Positions 1 to 5,256 of a stretch of DNA of 5,274 nt are shown here, piece by piece. The translations under genes and the position numbers were made by a program. Below the pieces are notes generated by a model. The model did not search any database. It was not told where the DNA came from and worked only from the letters and a program-made list of their open reading frames with translations. The stretch is from positions 1 to 5,274 of the forward strand of contig JACQCJ010000055.1 in NCBI GenBank assembly GCA_016201685.1, read 5' to 3'. This DNA comes from Candidatus Peregrinibacteria bacterium (GTDB lineage: Bacteria > Patescibacteriota > Gracilibacteria > Peribacterales > Peribacteraceae). Position 1 is the stretch's first letter, and each line of letters opens with the position of its first letter.

Positions 1-230
<230 letters not shown>

Positions 231-238
231 TTTTCTTT

Positions 239-322
239 CCCAGCCCCACTTTTCGTTTGTAACAGTAATTTCTTCCGAGCTTTTCGAAAGAAGTTACCGC
301 CACATAGAAAAGTGGAGCTGGG
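239..322 (+). other. Long stem-loop in 23S-5S spacer, likely rRNA processing stem
   Basis: Bases 239-254 (CCCAGCCCCACTTTTC) pair with 307-322 (GAAAAGTGGAGCTGGG), giving 15 of 16 pairs with one C-A mismatch (245/316). The enclosed loop contains further nested complementarity (GTAAC near 259-263 with GTTAC near 293-297, and TTCTT with AAGAA inside it). The stem starts just after the inferred 23S 3' end and has no U-tract. This fits a double-stranded processing signal of the RNase III type better than a terminator. The pairing is read directly; the role is inferred. Confidence 0.6.
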
Positions 323-412
323 TACTGTTCGTGTGCTACACCGTGGATACAATTTTGATTGATCCTCGTTGTAGTCAATGTGAGTGAATTGCAAAATAAT
401 GACATTCTTCCT

Positions 413-439
413 TTCATGGTTCGACAAGCTCACCATGAA
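413..439 (+). repeat. REP-like palindromic repeat of the TTCGACAAGCTC type in the 23S-5S spacer
   Basis: The arms TTCATGGT (413-420) and ACCATGAA (432-439) are perfect inverse complements around the 11-base centre TCGACAAGCTC. The core GGTTCGACAAGCTCACC is a palindromic dispersed repeat seen in many unrelated bacterial genomes, often grouped with REP sequences mobilised by Y1-type transposases (RAYTs). On the minus strand it yields the familiar spurious peptide MVSLSNHE. Recognition is from memory of this motif; only one copy is in the window. It sits about 12 nt upstream of the 5S gene, so it is transcribed within the rRNA precursor. Confidence 0.65.
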
Positions 440-451
440 CCGTGAGTTCAG

Positions 452-570
<119 letters not shown>

Positions 571-593
571 CTGCACTCATGAGAAATTGGATC

Positions 594-620
594 GACGTGC
601 GCGTACTGCGTGCGTCTTTT
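594..620 (+). terminator. Probable rho-independent terminator of the rRNA operon
   Basis: Bases 594-603 (GACGTGCGCG) pair with 607-616 (TGCGTGCGTC) across a 3-base loop (TAC). The ten pairs include three G-U wobbles. TTTT follows at 617-620. It lies 24 nt after the 5S gene and before the next promoter-like box, the expected place for the end of the rRNA transcript. The U-tract is short, so efficiency is uncertain. Confidence 0.6.
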
Positions 621-629
621 CAATGAGAT

Positions 630-655
630 CATCTGCCCACGGCAGGTGCTATAGT
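630..655 (+). promoter_or_regulatory. Extended -10 promoter of the prepilin gene with overlapping inverted repeat
   Basis: TGCTATAGT at 647-655 is an extended -10 element (TGn plus TATAGT, five of six consensus bases). No good -35 hexamer is seen about 17 bp upstream, as is common with extended -10 promoters. An inverted repeat, CATCTGCC (630-637) and GGCAGGTG (641-648) around CAC, with one G-T wobble, covers the spacer and touches the TG of the extended -10. It could be a repressor-binding site or a small hairpin; that part is speculative. Transcription would start near 662, leaving a leader of about 14 nt. Confidence 0.5.
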
Positions 656-675
656 CGCAAGGATTCGCCGACTCT

Positions 676-1110
676 ATGTCGCGCCACCTTCCCGGATTTA
701 CCCTCATCGAACTCCTCATCGTGCTGGGGATCATGACGATGCTCGCTGCGGTCGTGCTCGCGCTCATTGATCCGCCCAGGCGCCTGGCCGATGCGCGCGA
801 CGTGGTCCGCTTGAGCGACATGAACACGATCATCAATGCCATGCACGGATACATCATCGATCACCACGGCTCGCTCCCGCCGAAAATTCCCGTGGGAACG
901 GAGGAGGAGATTTGCCGATTTGGAGCGCAGGGGTGTAGCGGGGTTGTCCTCGACGCGCTCGTTTGGGATGCGTATGTGCCGACCATTCCCGTCGATCCCA
1001 AAGCCCCCGGACCGCAGACGAATTACTTCCTCCTCCTGCGTCCCAATGGACTTCTCCAGGTGCGCGCCCCCGGCGCCGAGCGCATGGCGTTGATTGAGGC
1101 GGTGCGATAA
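676..1110 (+). CDS. Type IV prepilin-like protein with N-terminal methylation motif
   Basis: A 144-residue protein with a class III prepilin signal: short leader MSRHLPG, then FTLIELLIVLGIMTMLAAVV. Prepilin peptidase should cut after Gly7, leaving Phe1 (usually N-methylated) and Glu5 of the mature protein, followed by the hydrophobic helix (about residues 8-31) used for membrane anchoring and fibre packing. After it come ARDVVRLSDMNTI (40-52), a Cys pair (C80, C87) in EICRFGAQGCSG, and a P.IPVDP motif (102-108). Together these match small pilin-like proteins common in Patescibacteria. The protein should be a pilus or pseudopilus subunit for adhesion, motility or DNA uptake; which of these cannot be told. 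No assembly ATPase, platform protein or prepilin peptidase lies in the window, so it is a lone subunit gene. The start is fixed by the leader motif; a weak AAGGA lies 12 nt upstream. Confidence 0.9.
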   Translation: MSRHLPGFTLIELLIVLGIMTMLAAVVLALIDPPRRLADARDVVRLSDMNTIINAMHGYIIDHHGSLPPKIPVGTEEEICRFGAQGCSGVVLDALVWDAYVPTIPVDPKAPGPQTNYFLLLRPNGLLQVRAPGAERMALIEAVR

Positions 1111-1156
1111 AGATGGCAAGCAGATGCTGAAAAAATGTGAATCGCAGCAGTATCTC

Positions 1157-1185
1157 TTGACAGCACCACACAGGAAAGAAACAGT
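1157..1185 (+). promoter_or_regulatory. Possible sigma70-type promoter before the 97-codon ORF
   Basis: A perfect -35 hexamer TTGACA (1157-1162) is followed after 17 bp by AACAGT (1180-1185), which matches the -10 consensus at only three positions. The ATG at 1206 follows 20 nt later. The -35 and spacing are good but the weak -10 leaves this tentative. Confidence 0.3.
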
Positions 1186-1205
1186 GGGTCGCTTTTTCTC
1201 CATGC

Positions 1206-1499
1206 ATGCAGTCTCTTTACGTCGATTCACCGCGAGTGGAAGGAATGTCCCGGGTTGTCACGGCAATCGTGGAGAAGAAAATTCAGGAATTTGGCATAGA
1301 AGATCGCGCGTACGCGAATCAACTTATTCTCCTTGCTCACAAAGAATTTGCTCGTTGTCTGAATAATCTCCCACTTCGATCGAAGAGTCCGTTAGTCGCT
1401 CAGGAAGCGGCTATTGCTGCCATTGAAGAACGTTTATCCCATGATCAACGTCTGCCGATCCTTTTTCCAGCACCCCTCAATTTGGCGGATTGCGGGTAA
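1206..1499 (+). CDS. Hypothetical protein, small and helical
   Basis: A 97-residue protein that I do not recognise. From about residue 14 it reads like a soluble, mostly helical protein: SRVVTAIVEKKIQEFGI, then AYANQLILLAHKEFARCL, then a stretch of Ala and Glu (QEAAIAAIEERL), ending in a Pro-rich tail (LPILFPAPLNLADCG). There is no signal peptide or membrane segment. Codon use resembles the flanking genes and no long ORF competes on the other strand, which supports coding. The start is uncertain: the ATG at 1206 has no ribosome-binding site, and an in-frame ATG at 1245 has AGGA directly against it, too close for normal use. Starting at 1245 would give 84 residues. The stop overlaps the -10-like box of the next gene. 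Confidence 0.55.
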   Translation: MQSLYVDSPRVEGMSRVVTAIVEKKIQEFGIEDRAYANQLILLAHKEFARCLNNLPLRSKSPLVAQEAAIAAIEERLSHDQRLPILFPAPLNLADCG

Positions 1500-1508
1500 A
1501 CTCTTTCC
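1497..1508 (+). promoter_or_regulatory. -10-like box immediately before the pseudouridine synthase start
   Basis: TAAACT (1497-1502) is a TAnnnT-type -10 element ending 6 nt before the ATG at 1509. Transcription would therefore begin at or within a base or two of the start codon, and no Shine-Dalgarno sequence is present, as expected for a leaderless mRNA. It overlaps the TAA stop of the upstream ORF. No convincing -35 is visible. Confidence 0.4.
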
Positions 1509-2282
1509 ATGCTCGATCGCCTTCAGAAAATTCTCTCCGCCCGTGGCATTGCTTCACGTAGGAAGGCTGAAGAATACATCATCCAGGGCCTGGTGAAGGT
1601 CAATGGAACAGTCGCCACACTCGGCCAGAAGGCGGATCCCGAGCATGATCGCATCGAAGTGGATGGCAAGGTGCTGCAGGCGCGGCGGGAGATGCTCTAT
1701 TACGTGATGAATAAGCCGGCGGGTGTCGTCACCAGTAATCTTTCTCGTTTCTCGTTAGCTCGTTGCTCGATGAATGGAAGAAAACGAGCAACGAGAAACC
1801 AGTCAACACGCAACGAATGTTCGGTTCAAGAATTGCTCCCATCCAATCTTCGGGGCAAGGTTTTTCCCGTCGGGCGGCTCGACAAAGATTCCGAGGGACT
1901 CCTGCTCTTCACCAACGACGGCGTGCTCAGCTACCGCCTGACGCACCCCAAATTCGATCACGAGAAGGAGTACGAAGTGACGCTCGATCGTTCCATTCCC
2001 CCTGCCGCGGTGCAGAAGCTCGAGGAAGGATTTCTCCTCGATGGATCAATGACGAAGCCTTTGAAGATCACCAAGGCGAAACCGGACGTCCTCCGCATCA
2101 CCCTCACCGAGGGCCGCAATCGGCAAATTCGCCGCATGTGCCAGGCCGTGGGCTTCACCGTCAACAAGCTTAAGCGTGTGCGGATCATGACGTTGGAGGA
2201 TCTTCATTTGGCGGCAGGAAGTCTCCGTTCTCTTTCGGAGTCAGAAAAAATTGCTTTATTGAAGGCCGTGGGATTACCGTAG
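1509..2282 (+). CDS. rRNA pseudouridine synthase, RsuA/RluB/RluE family, with in-frame palindromic insertion
   Basis: A 257-residue enzyme that isomerises a specific uridine of rRNA to pseudouridine. The N-terminal S4 RNA-binding domain (about residues 2-50, LQKILSARGIASRRKAEEYI, KVNG) precedes the catalytic domain. That domain has NKPAGVVTS (68-76), the family motif GRLDKDSEGLLLFTNDG with catalytic Asp125, KEYEVTL with Tyr155, and the C-terminal EGRNRQIRRM (201-210). All key residues are intact, so it is probably active. Whether it is RluB-like (23S) or RsuA-like (16S) cannot be settled here. The unusual part is residues about 78-104. Family members have a short linker of roughly ten residues between KPAG and VxxLLP, usually including GRPT. 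Here it is about 27 residues, basic and Ser/Asn-rich, encoded by an inverted repeat. The gene appears to have its own promoter box abutting the ATG. Confidence 0.93.
   Translation: MLDRLQKILSARGIASRRKAEEYIIQGLVKVNGTVATLGQKADPEHDRIEVDGKVLQARREMLYYVMNKPAGVVTSNLSRFSLARCSMNGRKRATRNQSTRNECSVQELLPSNLRGKVFPVGRLDKDSEGLLLFTNDGVLSYRLTHPKFDHEKEYEVTLDRSIPPAAVQKLEEGFLLDGSMTKPLKITKAKPDVLRITLTEGRNRQIRRMCQAVGFTVNKLKRVRIMTLEDLHLAAGSLRSLSESEKIALLKAVGLP
1741..1820 (+). repeat. Palindromic element inserted in frame within the pseudouridine synthase gene
   Basis: GTTTCTCGTT (1747-1756) pairs perfectly with AACGAGAAAC (1790-1799). After one bulged A (1757), GCTCGTT (1758-1764) pairs with AACGAGC (1783-1789). This makes a 17-bp stem with an 18-base loop. 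An alternative register pairs 1759-1769 with 1785-1795 perfectly. TTTCTCG is repeated in tandem at 1741-1747 and 1748-1754, and ACGAG/AACGA words recur to about 1817. The insert adds no stop and keeps the frame, coding for residues about 78-104. The outer borders are estimated from the expected linker length and could be off by 10-15 bp. Confidence 0.7.
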
Positions 2283-2289
2283 GCTACCT

Positions 2290-2505
2290 ATGAGAGATCC
2301 AAACGATAGTCTCAAGAACATGAGTACACTGGCAGAAGCCGTTCATAGTGAGTATGCGTGCAGGGCCATGAGCCATTTTTCCATCTCCAACATGGAGACG
2401 CTTCATGCCATCCACTGCCTTCTCGATGCCTTCGTGGAAGCGAAGTATCATTTCCCTGTCGAAGCCCCAAAGCCTGTTTCCACAGTGTCGAAAAGCCCGG
2501 ACTGA
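2290..2505 (+). CDS. Weak hypothetical ORF, possibly degraded gene
   Basis: A 71-codon ORF starting 7 nt after the pseudouridine synthase stop. I recognise no family. Residues about 10-48 could be helical (STLAEAVHSEYACRAM, METLHAIHCLLDAFVEA), and after the TGA at 2503-2505 the same frame stays open and protein-like to about 2574 (SLVEAAEVVHILQEMPLRIW). One reading is a decayed or interrupted gene. Against this, a 101-codon frame on the opposite strand (2284-2589, GTG start) covers the same bases, and both translations are rich in His and Cys, as non-coding frames often are. No ribosome-binding site is present. The strand and even the coding status of 2283-2570 remain open. Confidence 0.25.
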   Translation: MRDPNDSLKNMSTLAEAVHSEYACRAMSHFSISNMETLHAIHCLLDAFVEAKYHFPVEAPKPVSTVSKSPD

Positions 2506-2570
2506 AGCCTCGTTGAAGCCGCGGAAGTAGTGCATATCCTGCAAGAAATGCCGTTGCGAATTTGGTGGAG

Positions 2571-2714
2571 ATGAATACGCCTGTTCCACGGGGGAAGAAG
2601 AGATTACTATCGCAGGAGCTTCTGCACAGAGGGATCCGTGTAAACATTCAAGCAGCGGAAAAATTGGTTCAATTCATGCTCGAAAAGGAACGGAAAAAAG
2701 ACGCTGCCGCCTGA
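2571..2714 (+). CDS. Small basic hypothetical protein (47 residues)
   Basis: An unrecognised short ORF, MNTPVPRGKKRLLSQELLHR and onward, ending EKERKKDAAA and TGA at 2712-2714. It is strongly basic (Lys/Arg clusters at 7-11 and 39-44) with a predicted amphipathic helical centre (NIQAAEKLVQFMLEKE, 25-40). It has no Cys and no hydrophobic membrane segment, so a small nucleic-acid- or ribosome-associated protein is conceivable, but that is a guess. Upstream, TATCCT (2535-2540) could be a -10 box, and GGTGGAG directly abuts the ATG, too close for a standard Shine-Dalgarno. TTG or GTG codons at 2562 and 2565 are in frame alternatives. It ends 27 nt before the nuclease gene, whose -10 box lies in that gap. 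Confidence 0.45.
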   Translation: MNTPVPRGKKRLLSQELLHRGIRVNIQAAEKLVQFMLEKERKKDAAA

Positions 2715-2727
2715 GCGAGAATTGCGC

Positions 2728-2741
2728 TATACTATTCACGA
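2728..2741 (+). promoter_or_regulatory. -10 box immediately before the beta-CASP nuclease start
   Basis: TATACT (2728-2733) matches the -10 consensus at five of six positions and ends 8 nt before the ATG at 2742. Transcription should start near 2740, giving a leaderless or nearly leaderless mRNA. No Shine-Dalgarno sequence precedes the ATG and no clear -35 is seen. Confidence 0.5.
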
Positions 2742-4136
2742 ATGTACATCATCCCCCATGGTGCAGCTCAAGAAGTAACAGGCAGTTGTCATGAGCTTCA
2801 GGTTGACTCAAAGCGAATTCTTCTCGATTGTGGTCTCTTCCAAGGTCATCGCGTGGAGGCTGCGCAGAAGAACGCGCATTTTTCGTTCACGCCCACCGAG
2901 ATCGATGCGGTCGTCCTCAGCCACGCGCACATGGATCACGTCGGGCGCCTTCCTCTCTTGTACAAGCAGGGTTACCGCGGCCCCGTCCACTGCACATACG
3001 CCACCAAAGATCTCGCGGCCGTGATGCTCAAGGACGCCGGCTACATCCAAGAGAAAGATGAAGAATTCTTCTGCAAGCACCTCGCCAAATCCATGGTTCA
3101 GTGCGAAGGGCCTCTGTACACGCAGAAGGATGCCGAGGCCTGCATGCGTCTCTTCCGAGGCCAGAATTACGCCGAATGGTTCGACGTCTGCGAAGGCGTG
3201 CGAGTCCAATTCTTGGATGCCGGGCACATCATCGGAGCGGCGGAAGTGGTTCTGGAAGTCACCGAGAACGGCACGATACGCCGTATCGGATTCAGCGCGG
3301 ACCTCGGACGCAGCACGCTCCCGATCATCCGCGACCCAAGCGCCATGCCGCCGGTGGAAGCGCTCATTTGCGAGAGCACCTACGGCAATCGCCGGCACGA
3401 GGACATCAAGACGGCCACGACGAAGCTGCGAGATGTGATCGTCGAGACGGCGAAGCGCGGCGGCAAGATCATCATTCCCGCCTTCTCGCTCGAGCGCACG
3501 CAGGAGATCGTCTACGACCTCCACCTCCTCTGGGATGCCAAGGAGATCCCCGCGATCCCCATCGTCATCGATTCGCCGCTCGCCTCGCGCGTCACCGAGA
3601 TTTTCATGAAGCACCCCGAGTGCTACAACGCCGAGATTTACGAGCAATTCCTCAGCCGCCAACACAACCCCTTCCAGTTCTCGCTCGTGCGCTACACGGA
3701 GACAGTCGACGAGAGCAAGGCCCTCAACGGCACGCCTGGGCCCATGATCATCATGGCCGCCTCCGGCATGTGCGAGGCGGGCCGCATCCGTCACCACCTC
3801 AAGAATGAAATCGGCGATCCCAGAAACACGATCCTCGCGGTGGGGTACATGGCCGAGAACACCTTGGGGCGACGCATTTTCGATCCCACCCTCCGCGACG
3901 TGAAAATCTTCGACGAGATGTATCCGAAGAAAGCGGAGATCGTGTCGATTGACGCCTACTCCGGCCATGCTGACATGGACGATCTGGATGCCTACGTCAC
4001 CAAGATCGAGGGGCTCAAAAAAGTCATCCTTGTTCACGGAGAGGTGAAGCAGATGGAGCCCTTCGCGGAGAGGGTCAGAGAGAAGAAGGGGGTGGAGGTG
4101 ATGGTGCCGGGGAGGGAGGATAAGGTCGAACTTTAA
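2742..4136 (+). CDS. Beta-CASP metallo-beta-lactamase-fold ribonuclease (Ysh1/CPSF-73-like RNA exonuclease family)
   Basis: A complete 464-residue member of the MBL-fold RNA nucleases, typical in length for the bacterial group related to Thermus TTHA0252 and eukaryotic CPSF-73. Metal-binding motifs: Asp29 (LLDCG), HAHMDH (H61, H63, D65, H66), DAGHIIGA (H162), FSADLGR (D187) and LVHGE (H432). The beta-CASP insertion carries motif A in CESTYGNR (E211), motif B in GMCEAGRIRHHLK (H351/H352) and motif C in YSGHAD (H409). PAFSLERTQE and IDSPLAS are further family blocks. Two Zn ions should be bound for phosphodiester cleavage. The expected role is cytoplasmic RNA processing or decay (endo- and/or 5'-3' exonuclease); the exact substrate is not known from sequence. 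The ATG at 2742 gives the canonical N-terminus (IIPHGAAQEVTGSCH), with a -10 box just upstream, so the gene is probably transcribed alone. Codon use matches a GC-rich host gene. Confidence 0.95.
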   Translation: MYIIPHGAAQEVTGSCHELQVDSKRILLDCGLFQGHRVEAAQKNAHFSFTPTEIDAVVLSHAHMDHVGRLPLLYKQGYRGPVHCTYATKDLAAVMLKDAGYIQEKDEEFFCKHLAKSMVQCEGPLYTQKDAEACMRLFRGQNYAEWFDVCEGVRVQFLDAGHIIGAAEVVLEVTENGTIRRIGFSADLGRSTLPIIRDPSAMPPVEALICESTYGNRRHEDIKTATTKLRDVIVETAKRGGKIIIPAFSLERTQEIVYDLHLLWDAKEIPAIPIVIDSPLASRVTEIFMKHPECYNAEIYEQFLSRQHNPFQFSLVRYTETVDESKALNGTPGPMIIMAASGMCEAGRIRHHLKNEIGDPRNTILAVGYMAENTLGRRIFDPTLRDVKIFDEMYPKKAEIVSIDAYSGHADMDDLDAYVTKIEGLKKVILVHGEVKQMEPFAERVREKKGVEVMVPGREDKVEL

Positions 4137-4275
4137 TCTTGGCGTCCATCATCCGTTCTTCAAATATTTCCACCCGGAGAGCGCGTACCTGTGGTGAGTT
4201 CATCGAACCATCCCACGCGCGGACGCGACTACAAACCAATCTCCATGGAGACATGTTCATCGCCTCCTCCGGCGC
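4137..4275. other. Spacer between convergent genes
   Basis: Both flanking genes end here. I see no hairpin followed by a T-run for either direction. The only notable structure is a perfect 12-base palindrome, TCTCCATGGAGA (4240-4251), and a short CGCC/GGCG inverted pair near 4261-4275 on the side of the minus-strand gene, without a U-tract. Confidence 0.4.
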
Positions 4276-5199
4276 TCATTTTGGAAAGTTCGTCTTGGTC
4301 CAGGCTTTCTTGCGGCTCTCCGATCTCTCCTCTTCGCGTTCGGCGTCACGCTGTCTGATCTCCTCTACCCTTTTCATGTGCTCCTCCGCCTGTTCTCTCT
4401 GTTTGCGTTGCTCCTCGGGTGTGACGGTTTTCTTCATCTTCTCCTCCAGTTCTTTCACGCTCTTCGCGCGCTCCGGAGCGCTGTCATACCACTGCAGCCG
4501 GGCGGCGATCTCGTTGTAGCCAGACCTGATCCAGTCGGAAACATCCGCCATCTGTTGACGAGCGGGGATCATCACGGCCTCTCCCGTGGGACCGGTCAGG
4601 AGGGATGAGACCGGTCTCCAGTCGCCGCCCGTGAGGTTGCGAGAGGGAATGTACCCGTACCACCCGTCCTTGTCGTACAGGAAGTACGCGTTCACTTGGT
4701 GCTGCGCATCGTGGCCGACCTTCACCTGGTACATGAGCACGCCCTCTTCACGGTGCTCGCGTCCACCACGTTCCTCCAGCAGGTACTTGATACCTTCGTC
4801 CTTGGCTGAGTACTCGGCGACCCTGCGTGGCTCTGCGGGATGGGTGCGCTGCTCGATGGCGAGTGCGACGCGATCGAGGATGCCCATTAATTCGTGTAGA
4901 ATACGCTCGCGCTCCTCAAGCGATGCCGCATCGCTGCGCCGTCGCAGTGCGGTTTCTTCGTCGACGAACTGGTTGTACCGGCTCGAGAATGGCCGCAGCA
5001 GTTCAGCTTTCTCCTGTTCACCGAAGCCTGCCAGTCCGCGCTCGATCAGTGCATCGAAACGCTGGTCGATCTGTTGTCGCAGCTGATCGAGGTTCTCCGG
5101 GGTGCGCGGTTCCGCACCTTGGGCTGGGGACTCGCGCAGCTCGAAGAGCAAGCGTGCTTCGCCACCATGGAAGTCGCTCGAGAGGGAGGGGTACCGCAT
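4276..5199 (-). CDS. Hypothetical protein with charged C-terminal coiled coil
   Basis: A 307-residue soluble protein that I do not recognise. The N-terminal half is helical and charged (ENLDQLRQQIDQRFDALIER at 35-54; ASLEERERILHELMGILDRV at 92-111). A middle segment, residues about 153-210, looks like a small beta-rich domain with MYQVKVGHDAQHQVNAYFLY and YDKDGWYGYIPSRNL (175-189), an aromatic-rich stretch. The C-terminus (about 243-300) is dense in Glu, Lys and Arg, and should form a long helix or coiled coil (EQRKQREQAEEHMKRVEEI). There is no signal peptide or membrane segment. The frame is open for ten more codons to an ATG at 5229, but that ATG lies inside the -10 box, so the ATG at 5199 is the better start; no Shine-Dalgarno is visible. 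It stops with TGA at 4278-4276, convergent with the nuclease gene. Strong codon bias and the good promoter support coding. Confidence 0.75.
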   Translation of the reverse strand: MRYPSLSSDFHGGEARLLFELRESPAQGAEPRTPENLDQLRQQIDQRFDALIERGLAGFGEQEKAELLRPFSSRYNQFVDEETALRRRSDAASLEERERILHELMGILDRVALAIEQRTHPAEPRRVAEYSAKDEGIKYLLEERGGREHREEGVLMYQVKVGHDAQHQVNAYFLYDKDGWYGYIPSRNLTGGDWRPVSSLLTGPTGEAVMIPARQQMADVSDWIRSGYNEIAARLQWYDSAPERAKSVKELEEKMKKTVTPEEQRKQREQAEEHMKRVEEIRQRDAEREEERSESRKKAWTKTNFPK

Positions 5200-5227
5200 A
5201 GACAGGAGTGGGAATGTGTTTGGGAAC

Positions 5228-5256
5228 ATTGTACAACAAATTTAATGTATTTGCAA
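5228..5256 (-). promoter_or_regulatory. Near-consensus sigma70 promoter for the minus-strand gene
   Basis: Reading the minus strand, TTGCAA (5256-5251) is followed after exactly 17 bp of AT-rich spacer by TACAAT (5233-5228), with five of six -10 consensus bases and four of six -35 bases. Transcription should start near 5221, about 21 nt upstream of the ATG at 5199. The spacing and local AT-richness against a GC-rich background make this the best promoter in the window. Confidence 0.7.

Noticed and set aside
231..451. Possible tRNA gene in the 23S-5S spacer
   Set aside because: No GTTCGANNC T-loop with a matching acceptor stem and anticodon arm could be found; the GGTTCGA at 418-424 belongs to the palindromic repeat.
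649..1230. A 193-codon open frame on the minus strand
   Set aside because: It covers the prepilin gene, which has an unmistakable N-terminal methylation motif; the antisense product is Arg/His-rich without recognisable features.
2290..2574. UGA read as glycine (code 25 of Absconditabacteria/Gracilibacteria)
   Set aside because: Reading through 2503-2505 gives only a short extension, the genome is GC-rich, and the 307-residue minus-strand gene ends cleanly at TGA; the standard code is sufficient.
2808..4037. A 409-codon open frame on the minus strand
   Set aside because: It is the exact antisense of the beta-CASP nuclease, whose full set of metal-binding and beta-CASP motifs is intact; the antisense protein is rich in Val, Asp and His and shows no motif.
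4240..4251. Perfect palindrome TCTCCATGGAGA as a terminator or operator
   Set aside because: It is short, has no T-run and is not next to a promoter; a single 12-base palindrome may be chance.
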